NCBI GenBank assembly: GCA_947490035.1
Contig: CANLGS010000022.1
Span: 1-15,630, forward strand
Reading direction: 5' to 3'
DNA length: 15,630 nt
Source of the DNA: Gemmataceae bacterium
Lineage (GTDB): Bacteria > Planctomycetota > Planctomycetia > Gemmatales > Gemmataceae
Shown: positions 7,899-14,361 of the stretch, piece by piece
Layout: every line of letters starts with the position of its first letter
Numbering within the stretch: the first letter of the stretch is position 1
Notes under the pieces: generated by a model
The model's input: the letters and a program-made list of their open reading frames with translations, nothing else
What the model was told of the DNA's origin: nothing
Database searches by the model: none
Program-made: the position numbers and the translations under genes

Positions 7899-8510
7899 AT
7901 GCCGGTGATGATCTACGACCCGCTCTACGAGCAGCACGTTCGCGCCGAACGGGAACTGTGGCCGAACGAACGAGATGAAGTCTGGGAAGGAGTACTCGTC
8001 GTGCCCGCATTACCGAACTTTGAACACCAAATCATGGTCACGGATTTGGCGCTCGCGTTCACGGCCGTCATCGACCGGAAGGCCGGAGACCTCGCACTTG
8101 CGGGAGCGAACGTCAGTGATCGCGATGCCAACTGGATGAGCAACTATCGGGAACCCGATGTTCTCGTGATACTGCACACCAACCCCGCCAAGAGGAGTGT
8201 TACCCACTTGGTCGGTGGGCCAGACGTGGCGGTCGAGATCGCCAGTCCGAGCGAAGATCCCCGCCTGAAGCTCGATTTCTACGCGAAGGTGAACACGCGC
8301 GAACTGCTGATCGTGGACCGCGACCCGTGGGCGCTCGAACTGTACCAGCTTCAAGGCGGGGTGTTGGTTTCGGTCGGCACGTCGGACGAGGCAAACCAAC
8401 TTGTTGTCGCCAGCGGGGCGCTGCCGCTGACGTTCCAGTTGCGGCCCGGCGCCCTGCGCCCGACGATCCACATCACGCACACCGTTACCGGGCAGGTCTG
8501 GACCGCGTGA
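7899..8510 (+). CDS. Uma2 family (DUF820) PD-(D/E)xK endonuclease-like protein (203 aa)
   Basis: Member of the Uma2/DUF820 group, a restriction-endonuclease-like fold found in large numbers in cyanobacteria and planctomycetes; biological role mostly unknown. Diagnostic blocks are present in order: REPDVLVI (Asp87), then DVAVEIASPSED (Glu113), then RLKLDFYAKVNTRELLIVD (Lys124 and Tyr128), the family's usual acidic-acidic-Lys arrangement. The length is close to the usual 190-210 residues. No signal peptide. AAAAGG lies about seven bases before ATG 7899. It follows the CxxCH gene by 60 bp with a hairpin between, and ends 9 bp from the convergent TIGR03067-type gene. No sign of truncation; nuclease activity is inferred from the family only. 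Confidence 0.9.
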   Translation: MPVMIYDPLYEQHVRAERELWPNERDEVWEGVLVVPALPNFEHQIMVTDLALAFTAVIDRKAGDLALAGANVSDRDANWMSNYREPDVLVILHTNPAKRSVTHLVGGPDVAVEIASPSEDPRLKLDFYAKVNTRELLIVDRDPWALELYQLQGGVLVSVGTSDEANQLVVASGALPLTFQLRPGALRPTIHITHTVTGQVWTA

Positions 8511-8519
8511 CCGCTAGGC

Positions 8520-8951
8520 TTACTTCGCCTTCTTGTGAACCGCGACCACGACCCCGCTGCCCTCGGCGCTCTCGAACTTCGTGGGCCGGTCCTTGCCCGG
8601 CTCCGCGAACGCGACCGTCAGCGCGTCGCCGTCGAGCTTCGCGATACCCAGCAGCGTCTTCCCGTCGTAGGTGCCGCCCTTTGGCTTGATGTCGATGGTC
8701 GCGGGCGTCTTGGTGGTGTCGATGGTGTGGGTGCCGGTCGTGGGCGGCGCCTTCGAGTCCTTCCCCGGCGTGAGCGTGTACTTGCCGTCGGCGTGTTCGC
8801 GCACCGCGCCCTTGAGCGCGTCGTTCGCCTTCCCGTCGCGCGTCACGGACTCGATCACCCACTTGCCCGTAGTCGGGTCTTTCTTGTCGTCCGCCGCGGT
8901 CGTCGTGCCGAATAACGCGACCGCCAGTCCCAGCGCGAGCAGCGTGCGCAT
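8520..8951 (-). CDS. TIGR03067-type secreted protein (143 aa)
   Basis: Residues 1-20 are a signal peptide (RTLLALGLAVALFGTTTAA). The mature part fits the planctomycete domain TIGR03067: GKWVIESVTRDGK near the start, a GTHTIDTTKTPATIDIKP stretch in the middle, then GIAKLDGDALTVAFAEPG and RPTKFES near the end. The domain is thought to be a lipocalin-like beta barrel in exported proteins; no function is established. AGGAG lies six bases before the ATG on the - strand. The gene follows the metallophosphoesterase by 117 bp on the same strand, with a hairpin between. It converges on Uma2 with a 9-bp gap. Confidence 0.88.
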   Translation of the reverse strand: MRTLLALGLAVALFGTTTAADDKKDPTTGKWVIESVTRDGKANDALKGAVREHADGKYTLTPGKDSKAPPTTGTHTIDTTKTPATIDIKPKGGTYDGKTLLGIAKLDGDALTVAFAEPGKDRPTKFESAEGSGVVVAVHKKAK

Positions 8952-8975
8952 CTGTTGCTCCTGAAAAGAGAGTAA

Positions 8976-8994
8976 GCCCGCGGGAGTCGCGGGC
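8976..8994 (-). terminator. Possible terminator hairpin after the metallophosphoesterase gene
   Basis: On the - strand GCCCGCG-ACTCC-CGCGGGC is a perfect 7-bp stem followed by the pyrimidine-rich tail TTACTCTCTTTT. It lies 74 bases after the metallophosphoesterase stop, but only 24 bases before the start of the TIGR03067-type gene. It could instead be a leader structure of that gene. Confidence 0.45.
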
Positions 8995-9068
8995 CGAGAA
9001 TGGTATATGCGCCTGTCCCCTTCGGGGCCGACGCTAAGCGTGCTTCGCGCGAATTGAAGTGTGCGCAG

Positions 9069-9896
9069 TTACGCGCTTTGAAGGGTGACGAGTGTGAGTT
9101 CCGGGCGGCTGCCGACGCGGAACGGGGCGCTCGTCGTGCCCAGCCCGCGCGACACGTACACCGACGTGTGCGGCGCCTTCACCAGACCCTTCAGATACTT
9201 CTGCCCGTAGTGGCTCGGGACGAACGGCGCGCCGCCGGTCGGGAACACCACCTGCCCGCCGTGCGTGTGGCCGCTCAACATCAGTCCGGCGCGCGGGTCG
9301 CGCATCTTTTCGGCCACGTCCGGGTTGTGGCTCAACAGCAGACAGGCGTCGGTTTCGCTTGCTTCGCCGAGAGCGCCCTTCACGTCCACCTTGCCCATCC
9401 ACAAGTCATCGACGCCCGCGAGCCGGAACCGGCTCTTCCCGCGTTCGAGCCACACGCCGCGATTCGTTAGTTCGGTGATCTTCGCGGCACCGAAGCCGTC
9501 GCGCGTGTCGTCCAACCCGTGCCAGTAGTCGTGGCTTCCGAGTACGCCGAAGACGCCCAGTGGCGCCTTCAACGCGGCGAGCGCGCTGAAACACGGCCGG
9601 ATGTATTGTGCGTCCTTCAAGGAGTAGTCGCCGCCGAGAACGATCAGGTCGGGGCGCAGCGCGAGCGTCGTGCGCACCACCGCGCTGACGTAATCGAGCG
9701 ACGTGAACGGGCCGTGGTGGATGTCGGTGAGGAACGCGACCGTCGTGCCCTCGAATGCCGGCGGGAGGTTCGGCAGCACGAGCGCGGGGCGCGTGATCTG
9801 CACCCACCCTGACTCGAATAGCCCGTAAGCCGCGGCCCCGGCGATACCGGGAATTAGCGAAGCGGCCGCGGCTTTGAGGAAGTTCCGGCGATTCAT
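9069..9896 (-). CDS. Tat-exported metallophosphoesterase (YkuE/YaeI-like, 275 aa)
   Basis: Calcineurin-like phosphoesterase of the exported YkuE/YaeI type. The N-terminus has a twin-arginine signal (NRRNFLKAAAASLIPGIAGA). Metal-site motifs appear in order: TDIHHG (Asp58, His60), GGDY (Asp90), GSHDYW (His122), LLLSHNPD (His190) and SGHTHGGQ (His210, His212). Such enzymes bind two metals and hydrolyse phosphate esters, with suggested targets in the cell envelope; the substrate here is unknown. Odd point: the third motif is usually GNHD with a metal-binding Asn, but residue 121 is Ser. The ribosome-binding site is weak (GGAA just before ATG 9896). The 170-odd bases upstream hold two short inverted repeats (9973-10000 and 10021-10042) and no gene. 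Confidence 0.92.
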   Translation of the reverse strand: MNRRNFLKAAAASLIPGIAGAAAYGLFESGWVQITRPALVLPNLPPAFEGTTVAFLTDIHHGPFTSLDYVSAVVRTTLALRPDLIVLGGDYSLKDAQYIRPCFSALAALKAPLGVFGVLGSHDYWHGLDDTRDGFGAAKITELTNRGVWLERGKSRFRLAGVDDLWMGKVDVKGALGEASETDACLLLSHNPDVAEKMRDPRAGLMLSGHTHGGQVVFPTGGAPFVPSHYGQKYLKGLVKAPHTSVYVSRGLGTTSAPFRVGSRPELTLVTLQSA

Positions 9897-10087
9897 TTCC
9901 GACGCTCAGCGGTTGTGGGCGACCGCATCACCTGTCGGAAGGATAGGCAAAAGAGGGGTCGAGAAGCTAGTGCGGGTTTCGCGACATGCAAGAAAACCCG
10001 ACACGAATTGCCCAAATACCTTGCGCGATAGCCCGCGCGCAAAGGAAAGTTAGCGCTACTGGAACGCGTGACGGGGCCGGAAATGAG

Positions 10088-10113
10088 AAGACCGCCGCGG
10101 GAGCGGCGGTCTT
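10088..10113 (-). terminator. Intrinsic terminator after tRNA-Pro
   Basis: AAGACCGCCGC (10088-10098) and GCGGCGGTCTT (10103-10113) form a perfect 11-bp stem with a 4-nt loop. On the - strand it lies 9 bases after the tRNA 3' end and is followed by a partly T-rich tail (CTCATTTCC). Position and strength fit termination of the tRNA transcript. Confidence 0.85.
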
Positions 10114-10122
10114 CGTGTTCAG

Positions 10123-10197
10123 TCGGGGCGGCGGGATTTGAACCCACGACCTCCTGCTCCCAAGGCAGGCGCGCTAGCCGAACTGCGCTACGCCCCG
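10123..10197 (-). tRNA. tRNA-Pro (anticodon UGG)
   Basis: A full cloverleaf folds on the - strand. The acceptor stem CGGGGCG pairs with CGCCCCG with discriminator A. The D arm is GCGC/GCGC. The anticodon stem CCTGC/GCAGG encloses loop CTTGGGA, giving anticodon TGG. The T arm is GTGGG/CCCGC with loop TTCAAAT. The C1-G72 end pair is typical of bacterial tRNA-Pro. The 3' CCA is not encoded (CTG follows the discriminator). A TAAGAT box at 10223-10228 on the - strand could be a -10 element, without a clear -35. A strong terminator follows. Confidence 0.97.
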
Positions 10198-10270
10198 ATG
10201 TCGGCGGGCCGCTATCGACCCGATCTTATGCTACGTGCCCAAGCGCGCCCGCGGTAGGGCAAGTTCGGGG

Positions 10271-10774
10271 CTACTTCACCTCGAACGACTTGAAGAACTC
10301 GTCCGCCTCCGGGCTGGTCACCGCCTCTTTCGGCCCGACCACGTACACCTGGTACAGCCGGCTGTCGGCCATGACCAGCAGGACGCGCAGGTTGATGTCT
10401 TCCCTCTCGGCCGTGATCTCGCGGGCCGGGTACTGCTTGCCGCCGGACATGAACTTCGTCTCGCCCGACTTGGTGATCTTCGCCTTGAACGTGTCGGCAA
10501 GCCCCTTCTCGCCGGTCTCCAAGAGCTTGGCCGGCGCGGTCCCCTTCACCACGTCGGCGGGGACGTCGGAGTAGATCACCGAGTAGCCGATCTTGTCGGA
10601 CTTCTGGAAGATCGTGATGACCACGTCGATGCCGCCGGCCTTCTGCGGCAGCACCTTCGGCTCGCCGGGGAACTTGGCGCTGTACCGGCCGTCCTTCGAG
10701 TCGAACTTCGTGTCGGCGGCGGTCAGAGCGAACGCGAACGCGACCAGCGCAACCACCGTGCAAATCGTCCGCAT
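10271..10774 (-). CDS. Small exported protein, paralogue A of a four-gene family (167 aa)
   Basis: Unrecognised function. Signal peptide at residues 1-20 (RTICTVVALVAFAFALTAA). The mature protein opens with FDSKDGRYSAKFPGEPK and closes with RLYQVYVVGPKEAVTSPEAD and KSFEVK. The same opening and closing blocks occur in the three genes upstream, so all four share an ancestor. This is the most divergent copy: its middle motif reads KQYPAREI where the others have a K(L/F)PGRD-type block. The predicted mixed alpha/beta pattern of about 145 residues might be a PsbP/Mog1-like fold, which is a guess from the FP opening and the SFE ending. It begins 15 bp after paralogue B, with GGGAG about nine bases before the ATG, and is probably the last gene of a B/C/A transcript. 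Confidence 0.85.
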   Translation of the reverse strand: MRTICTVVALVAFAFALTAADTKFDSKDGRYSAKFPGEPKVLPQKAGGIDVVITIFQKSDKIGYSVIYSDVPADVVKGTAPAKLLETGEKGLADTFKAKITKSGETKFMSGGKQYPAREITAEREDINLRVLLVMADSRLYQVYVVGPKEAVTSPEADEFFKSFEVK

Positions 10775-10789
10775 TGAGGTTATCTCCCG

Positions 10790-11305
10790 TTACTTGGTGA
10801 GTTCCAGCGAGTCCATGAACGCGGTCGCGTCCTTGCCGGACACGAAGTCCGTGGTGCCGATCACGGCGATCTGGTAAAGCCGGTTGTCGCGCAGGACGGC
10901 CCGGTACTTGACCAGTTGTTTCCCCTTGTCTCTGTCTACGACTACGTCGCGACCGGGCAACTTGTCCGGCCCGAACTCGCGGTCCTTTTCGCTTGTTACC
11001 TCGCCCTTGCCTTTCACGCCGTCGCGAATCCCGTCGAACAGCGTCTTGCGGTTCTCGGCCTTCGTCGCCGCCGCCGGGTAGTCGGTGTGGCTCACCACGA
11101 ACGCGTTCCCGTCGGCCGTGGCGTAACTCGCGACCGTCACTTGCAGGTCGCCGATCGCGCTCTTCGCGGTGTGCGTGCTGACCTTCGGCTTGCCGGGGAA
11201 CTTGACCGCGTACTTGCCTTCGGACGAGGCGAACGTCTCGGCCGGCTGCGCGGCGAGCGCGCCGGCGAACACCACGAACGCCGACACGAGTACGACCGCG
11301 CGCAT
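10790..11305 (-). CDS. Small exported protein, paralogue B (171 aa)
   Basis: Unrecognised function; related to paralogues A, C and D. Signal peptide RAVVLVSAFVVFAGALAAQ at the N-terminus. The opening block is FASSEGKYAVKFPGKPK, the middle block DKLPGRDVVV, and the closing block NRLYQIAVIG followed by SLELTK. The closing block differs from its siblings: the VTS-x(2)-AD motif is altered to VSGKDA. I chose the ATG at 11305, with GGAGG four bases upstream. A GTG at 11326 would extend it by seven residues and overlap the end of paralogue C, with no ribosome-binding site. The 17-bp gap to C and 15-bp gap to A indicate one transcript. Confidence 0.85.
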   Translation of the reverse strand: MRAVVLVSAFVVFAGALAAQPAETFASSEGKYAVKFPGKPKVSTHTAKSAIGDLQVTVASYATADGNAFVVSHTDYPAAATKAENRKTLFDGIRDGVKGKGEVTSEKDREFGPDKLPGRDVVVDRDKGKQLVKYRAVLRDNRLYQIAVIGTTDFVSGKDATAFMDSLELTK

Positions 11306-11322
11306 ACCGCCTCCGCTGTGCG

Positions 11323-11844
11323 TCACTTGGTGATCTCGAACGAGGCGATGAACTTGTCCGCGGAGGGCGAGGTGACGACCTCCTTCGACCCCTGGACCAT
11401 CACCTGGTAGAGTCGCTTCCCGGCGATGACCATTCTAGTGCGGATGAAGCCGGACGGGGTTTCGATGAGCGCGTCGCGGCCGGGGAACTTCTCCTCGCCC
11501 AGCGCGACGGTGATCTCCTTGTCGTCGAGTATCTTCCCCTTCTCACCCTTGTTCCCGTCGCGGACCTTTTCGAGCCGCGGCCCGGCGGGCTTCTTCGCGA
11601 CCTCGTCCGAGGCGTCGATGTAGCTCACCAGGAAGGTGATGTCGCCCTTCAGTTCCACCGTGTCGAGCGTCAGTTTCAGCGTGTCCTTGCCGGCCGCGAT
11701 GTCGGTCGTTTCGGTCTTCACCGGGCCGGGGAACAGCACCTTGTACTTGCCGTCGGCCGAGGCGTAGGGCTTGAAGTCCTGGCCGACGGCGGCGAGCGTC
11801 GAAGTCGAAAGGAGCGCGATCAGCGCGAACGTCCAGGCCCGCAT
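11323..11844 (-). CDS. Small exported protein, paralogue C (173 aa)
   Basis: Unrecognised function; same family as A, B and D. Signal peptide RAWTFALIALLSTSTLAA, then the opening block YASADGKYKVLFPGPVK. The middle block is EEKFPGRDALIE, and the closing block GKRLYQVMVQGSKEVVTSPS followed by ADKF and SFEITK. It is closest to paralogue D in the last third. GGAGG precedes the ATG at 11844. It is the first gene of the tightly spaced C-B-A group. The 280 bp upstream, up to D, hold a hairpin repeat and no gene. Confidence 0.85.
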   Translation of the reverse strand: MRAWTFALIALLSTSTLAAVGQDFKPYASADGKYKVLFPGPVKTETTDIAAGKDTLKLTLDTVELKGDITFLVSYIDASDEVAKKPAGPRLEKVRDGNKGEKGKILDDKEITVALGEEKFPGRDALIETPSGFIRTRMVIAGKRLYQVMVQGSKEVVTSPSADKFIASFEITK

Positions 11845-11937
11845 GGGGGAAGCCCTCCGTGTGATTGGGACACGAGAGGGTATCCGATCCGCGCGCCGCG
11901 CGGCAAGACGGACCCGGCGGCCCGGTTATTTCAACCA

Positions 11938-12064
11938 GAGCGGAAGAGAAGGGCCGCGGATAATGCAGAAGTACGCAGATAAAACCGGAAGCACAGTTCT
12001 GAAAACACGTCTTGTCTTCTGATCCGCGTCCGTCTGCGTTATCCGCGGCTCTTCTCTTCCGCTC
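11938..12064. repeat. 127-bp intergenic hairpin repeat (43-bp imperfect arms)
   Basis: The arms 11938-11980 and 12022-12064 match as reverse complements at 38 of 43 positions by my count, two of the differences being G-T wobbles in RNA. The core is GAGCGGAAGAGAAG followed by GCCGCGGATAA. The 41-nt centre has no clear coding. It fills most of the gap between paralogues D and C. I see no flanking direct repeats, so insertion is unproven. It resembles dispersed GCGGATAACGCAGA-type repeats seen in many bacterial genomes (from memory, not a search). It may weaken read-through from D to C. Confidence 0.75.
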
Positions 12065-12124
12065 CGTGGGCGATTAATCCCCGGCGGCGGGTGCGATCCA
12101 CGCGAGAAACACGGCGCGGCGCGG

Positions 12125-12631
12125 CTACTTCGTCACCTGGAACGAGTCCACGAACTTGTCCGCGGCCTTCGAGGTCACGTCTTCCTTCGTCGGCCCGCCG
12201 ACGATCACCTGATAGATGCGCTTGCCGTCGAGGATCATGAGCTGGCGGATGTGGGCGTTGGGCAACTCGTACACCGCGTCGCGACCCGGCAGCTTATCCT
12301 TGCCGACCGCGACCTCCTTGTCGGAGAGGGTTTTGCCCTTGATCCCCCCGGCCAGCGCCACGAGCGTTTCCTTCGCCTTGTCCGCCGGGATGTCGATGGG
12401 CAGGTCGAAGTAGGTGACCGTGAACACCTGACCCGGCTTTGGGATGGCCGTGGTCGTGGTGACGGCGAAGCCGCCCTTCGGCTTGGCCTCCGTCGTCTCC
12501 GGCTTGGTCGGGAAGGTCGCCTTGAACTTGCCTTCCTTCGATACGAACTCTGTGGCGACGGGTTCGTCGGCGGCGAAGGCCGTCAGCAACGGTGCGGCGA
12601 CCAGACAGAGCGCGGCGAGGGAGCGGAACAT
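12125..12631 (-). CDS. Small exported protein, paralogue D (168 aa)
   Basis: Unrecognised function; family member with A, B and C. Signal peptide FRSLAALCLVAAPLLTAFAA. The opening block is FVSKEGKFKATFPTKPE, the middle block KDKLPGRDAVYELPN, and the closing block GKRIYQVIVGGP followed by VTSKAADKFVDSFQVTK. I chose the ATG at 12631 because AAGGAGG lies seven bases upstream and it opens directly on the signal peptide. The in-frame ATG at 12709 would add 26 residues and overlap the parB terminator stem. The gene appears to have its own promoter, since a strong terminator separates it from parB. Confidence 0.87.
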   Translation of the reverse strand: MFRSLAALCLVAAPLLTAFAADEPVATEFVSKEGKFKATFPTKPETTEAKPKGGFAVTTTTAIPKPGQVFTVTYFDLPIDIPADKAKETLVALAGGIKGKTLSDKEVAVGKDKLPGRDAVYELPNAHIRQLMILDGKRIYQVIVGGPTKEDVTSKAADKFVDSFQVTK

Positions 12632-12706
12632 CGGACAACCTCCTTGGGAGACGAAACAGGATACCGGGCCGAACGCAACGGGGTTCATGTTACGAACTGG
12701 GAAATG

Positions 12707-12739
12707 CAAAAACCCAGCGACCGGGTCGCTGGGTTTTTG
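12707..12739 (-). terminator. Intrinsic terminator after parB
   Basis: CAAAAACCCAGCGA (12707-12720) and TCGCTGGGTTTTTG (12726-12739) form a perfect 14-bp stem with a CCGGG loop. The T-run is part of the stem in either direction, so it may act both ways. It starts 28 bases after the parB stop codon and isolates parB from paralogue D. Confidence 0.9.
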
Positions 12740-12767
12740 TGAGGTATCGGCCGGCTCGTAGCGGTTG

Positions 12768-13655
12768 TCACTTCTGGAGCGCTTGAATGATGCGCTCGAA
12801 GTCGTCGTTGGAGTCGAAGCCGATGACGATCTGGCCCTTGTCCTTCGCCTTCACCTTGATCTCGATCCTCACGGCGAGCCGCTGCCGCAGGTCGTCTTCC
12901 AGTCCTTTCACGTGTGCCGTCTTTTCCGCCGGCTCTTTCTTTGTGGCCGGCTCTTCGACCGGTTCGGCGCCCGCCGCCGCGAGTTTGTGCTGCTTCACGA
13001 GCAGTTCGAGCGCGTGAACGGAATAGTTCTTGAACATCGCGTCGCGGGCGAACATCACTTGCTGCGTCAGGTCCGGGACGCCCTTCAAAACCTTCGCGTG
13101 TCCCATCGTGAGTTGCCCGTTCCGCACCGCGTCCTGCACCTCGCTGTGCAGGTTCAGCAGCCCGAGCAGGTTGCTCACGGTGCTGCGGTCCAGCCCCAAC
13201 CGGCTGCCGAGCTTGTCCTGCGTCATCTCGAACTTGTCCATGTACTGCTTGAACCCGGTCGCCTTCTCGATGGGGTTCAGGTCGCTGCGCTGGATGTTCT
13301 CGACGAGCGCCGCCTCGAAAACTTGTTGGTCGTCGAACGCGACGACGTGAACCGGCACCTCCGCGAGGCCCGCGTCCTTCGCCGCGCGGAGCCGGCGTTC
13401 GCCCGCGATGAGCTGGTAGCCGTCACCCACCTGCCGCACGACGAGCGGTTGCAGAATGCCGTGGTTCTTGATGCTCGCGGTGAGCGCCGCGAGTTCGTCG
13501 CCGTCGAACTGCTTGCGCGGCTGGTAGGGGTTGTGTTCGATCTTTCCGACCGCGAGACGGCACACGGTGGCGTCGTCGGCGTGCGGGATCGAAAGGTCGC
13601 CGAGGAGGGCGTTCAGCCCGCGGGCCAGTCGCGGGGCTTTGAGGGTCGCTTCCAT
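12768..13655 (-). CDS. parB: Chromosome-partitioning protein ParB (295 aa)
   Basis: CTP-dependent DNA clamp that loads at parS and helps segregate the replicated chromosome. N-terminal RLARGLNALLGD (about 9-20) is the usual ParA-contact segment. The CTPase/ParB domain holds NPYQPR (42-47), AGERRLRAA (84-92) and ENIQRSDLNPIE (119-130). The helix-turn-helix that reads parS is about 145-167 (DKLGSRLGLDRSTVSNLLGL). A Lys/Glu-rich linker and a C-terminal dimerisation region ending FERIIQALQK follow. Start: ATG 13655 has GGAG eight bases upstream and GC-rich codons begin there. ATG 13694, also with GGAG, would give 308 residues and cannot be excluded. The open frame continues to 14108, but that part is non-coding and contains parS. 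No parA is adjacent. parS sites 92 bp upstream allow autoregulation. Confidence 0.95.
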   Translation of the reverse strand: MEATLKAPRLARGLNALLGDLSIPHADDATVCRLAVGKIEHNPYQPRKQFDGDELAALTASIKNHGILQPLVVRQVGDGYQLIAGERRLRAAKDAGLAEVPVHVVAFDDQQVFEAALVENIQRSDLNPIEKATGFKQYMDKFEMTQDKLGSRLGLDRSTVSNLLGLLNLHSEVQDAVRNGQLTMGHAKVLKGVPDLTQQVMFARDAMFKNYSVHALELLVKQHKLAAAGAEPVEEPATKKEPAEKTAHVKGLEDDLRQRLAVRIEIKVKAKDKGQIVIGFDSNDDFERIIQALQK

Positions 13656-13745
13656 GCGAGGTACTCCGAGTGCGGTCAATTCAGGCAGAGTCATAGCAAT
13701 CTCCGCGGCGGTGAGAAGTGGAATCGGGGGACGTGACTCGCGGGA

Positions 13746-13761
13746 CGTTCCACGTGGAACA
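13746..13761. other. parS site 1
   Basis: CGTTCCACGTGGAACA, 15 of 16 matches to the known bacterial parS consensus TGTTCCACGTGGAACA. The 14-bp palindrome GTTCCACGTGGAAC is perfect. It is the site nearest parB, in non-coding DNA. Confidence 0.95.
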
Positions 13762-13805
13762 TCGACGGACGTGAGAAGGAACCCTCCGCACAGCGGAATC
13801 GGCAC

Positions 13806-13821
13806 CGTTCCACGTGGAACA
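13806..13821. other. parS site 2
   Basis: Identical 16-mer CGTTCCACGTGGAACA with the perfect 14-bp palindromic core, centred 60 bp from site 1. The flanking bases (ACCG before, ATC after) also partly repeat between sites. Confidence 0.95.
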
Positions 13822-13846
13822 TCTGGTGTAACCGGATGTGGCGCAC

Positions 13847-13862
13847 CGTTCCACGTGGAACA
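13847..13862. other. parS site 3
   Basis: Third identical 16-mer CGTTCCACGTGGAACA, centred 41 bp from site 2. The three sites lie within 117 bp, a compact cluster for ParB loading. Confidence 0.95.
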
Positions 13863-14361
13863 CTCAGCGCTCTCGGAGCAACTCGCGCGGTCATTCGCAT
13901 CGTGCGAATCCGCGTTGCCGGCGCGACCGAACCCGGGCCGCGGAGAGCGCCGAATTTGGATCCTGACATGGTGTGAAGAAAGTGGCCTTGTCGGTTGCGA
14001 GAAAAGTGAATTACCATCCGCCCCGTTGGGCCGACGGACCGGAACCCGAAGGCCGAACACGACGCGACAACGGACCGGAACCCGAAGTCGCGTCGTCCGG
14101 GTCAGCAATGACCCGACCGGAGAAGAGGTGTCGAGAACTGCTCCCGCCGCGCGGCGCTCACCGCGCCATTACCTCCGTGGCGGGAAGCAACGATCACACC
14201 ACACACCGCACGCGGCGAAATGTGCCACGCGCAATTCGCGCGGCGTGCGGGACCGGAATTACGCGCGAACGACGACTCACGACGGCGGGGAGGAACCCCA
14301 CCGTTCGCGAGGGAAGCGTTCGCGCACCTTTCCTACCGCTGGTTGATCAGGAGCGTTGCGC
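13863..14361. other. Non-coding, hairpin-rich region between parS and the PseG-like gene
   Basis: I see no convincing gene here. It holds several perfect small inverted repeats: ATTCGCA-TCG-TGCGAAT (13893-13909), a 10-bp stem 14059-14068 with 14087-14096, CGGGTCA-GCAA-TGACCCG (14098-14115, a GNRA-type loop) and CCGCACGC with GCGTGCGG (14206-14213 with 14243-14250). It also holds an 18-bp direct repeat. It must contain the promoter of the downstream + strand gene and probably that of parB. I see no TTATCCACA-type DnaA box and no AT-rich unwinding tract, so it does not look like oriC. Confidence 0.6.
14034..14087. repeat. 18-bp direct repeat, two copies
   Basis: ACGGACCGGAACCCGAAG occurs at 14034-14051 and 14070-14087, with exactly 36 bp between starts (two repeat lengths). 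The second copy sits in the loop of the 14059-14096 inverted repeat. Possible protein-binding iterons or a local duplication; no function is shown. Confidence 0.8.

Noticed and set aside
6237..7937. 566-residue open frame opposite the CxxCH protein
   Set aside because: Antisense shadow of a recognised coding region, with no domain and Arg/Leu/Val-rich composition.
10123..10197. tRNA-Pro as an integration site for a mobile island
   Set aside because: No integrase and no repeat of the tRNA 3' end are visible in the window.
10068..10574. Open frame on the + strand across tRNA-Pro
   Set aside because: It spans the terminator, the tRNA and the reverse of paralogue A; the tRNA fold is decisive.
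13656..14108. N-terminal extension of parB to 446 residues
   Set aside because: It runs through the three parS sites and low-complexity non-coding DNA; the ParB family begins near the RGLNALLG segment.
13531..14346. 271-residue + strand frame over parB's start and the non-coding region
   Set aside because: It reads through parS and against parB with no recognisable domain or ribosome-binding site.
13863..14361. Replication origin next to parS
   Set aside because: No TTATCCACA-like DnaA boxes and no AT-rich tract were found, and dnaA/dnaN are not in the window.
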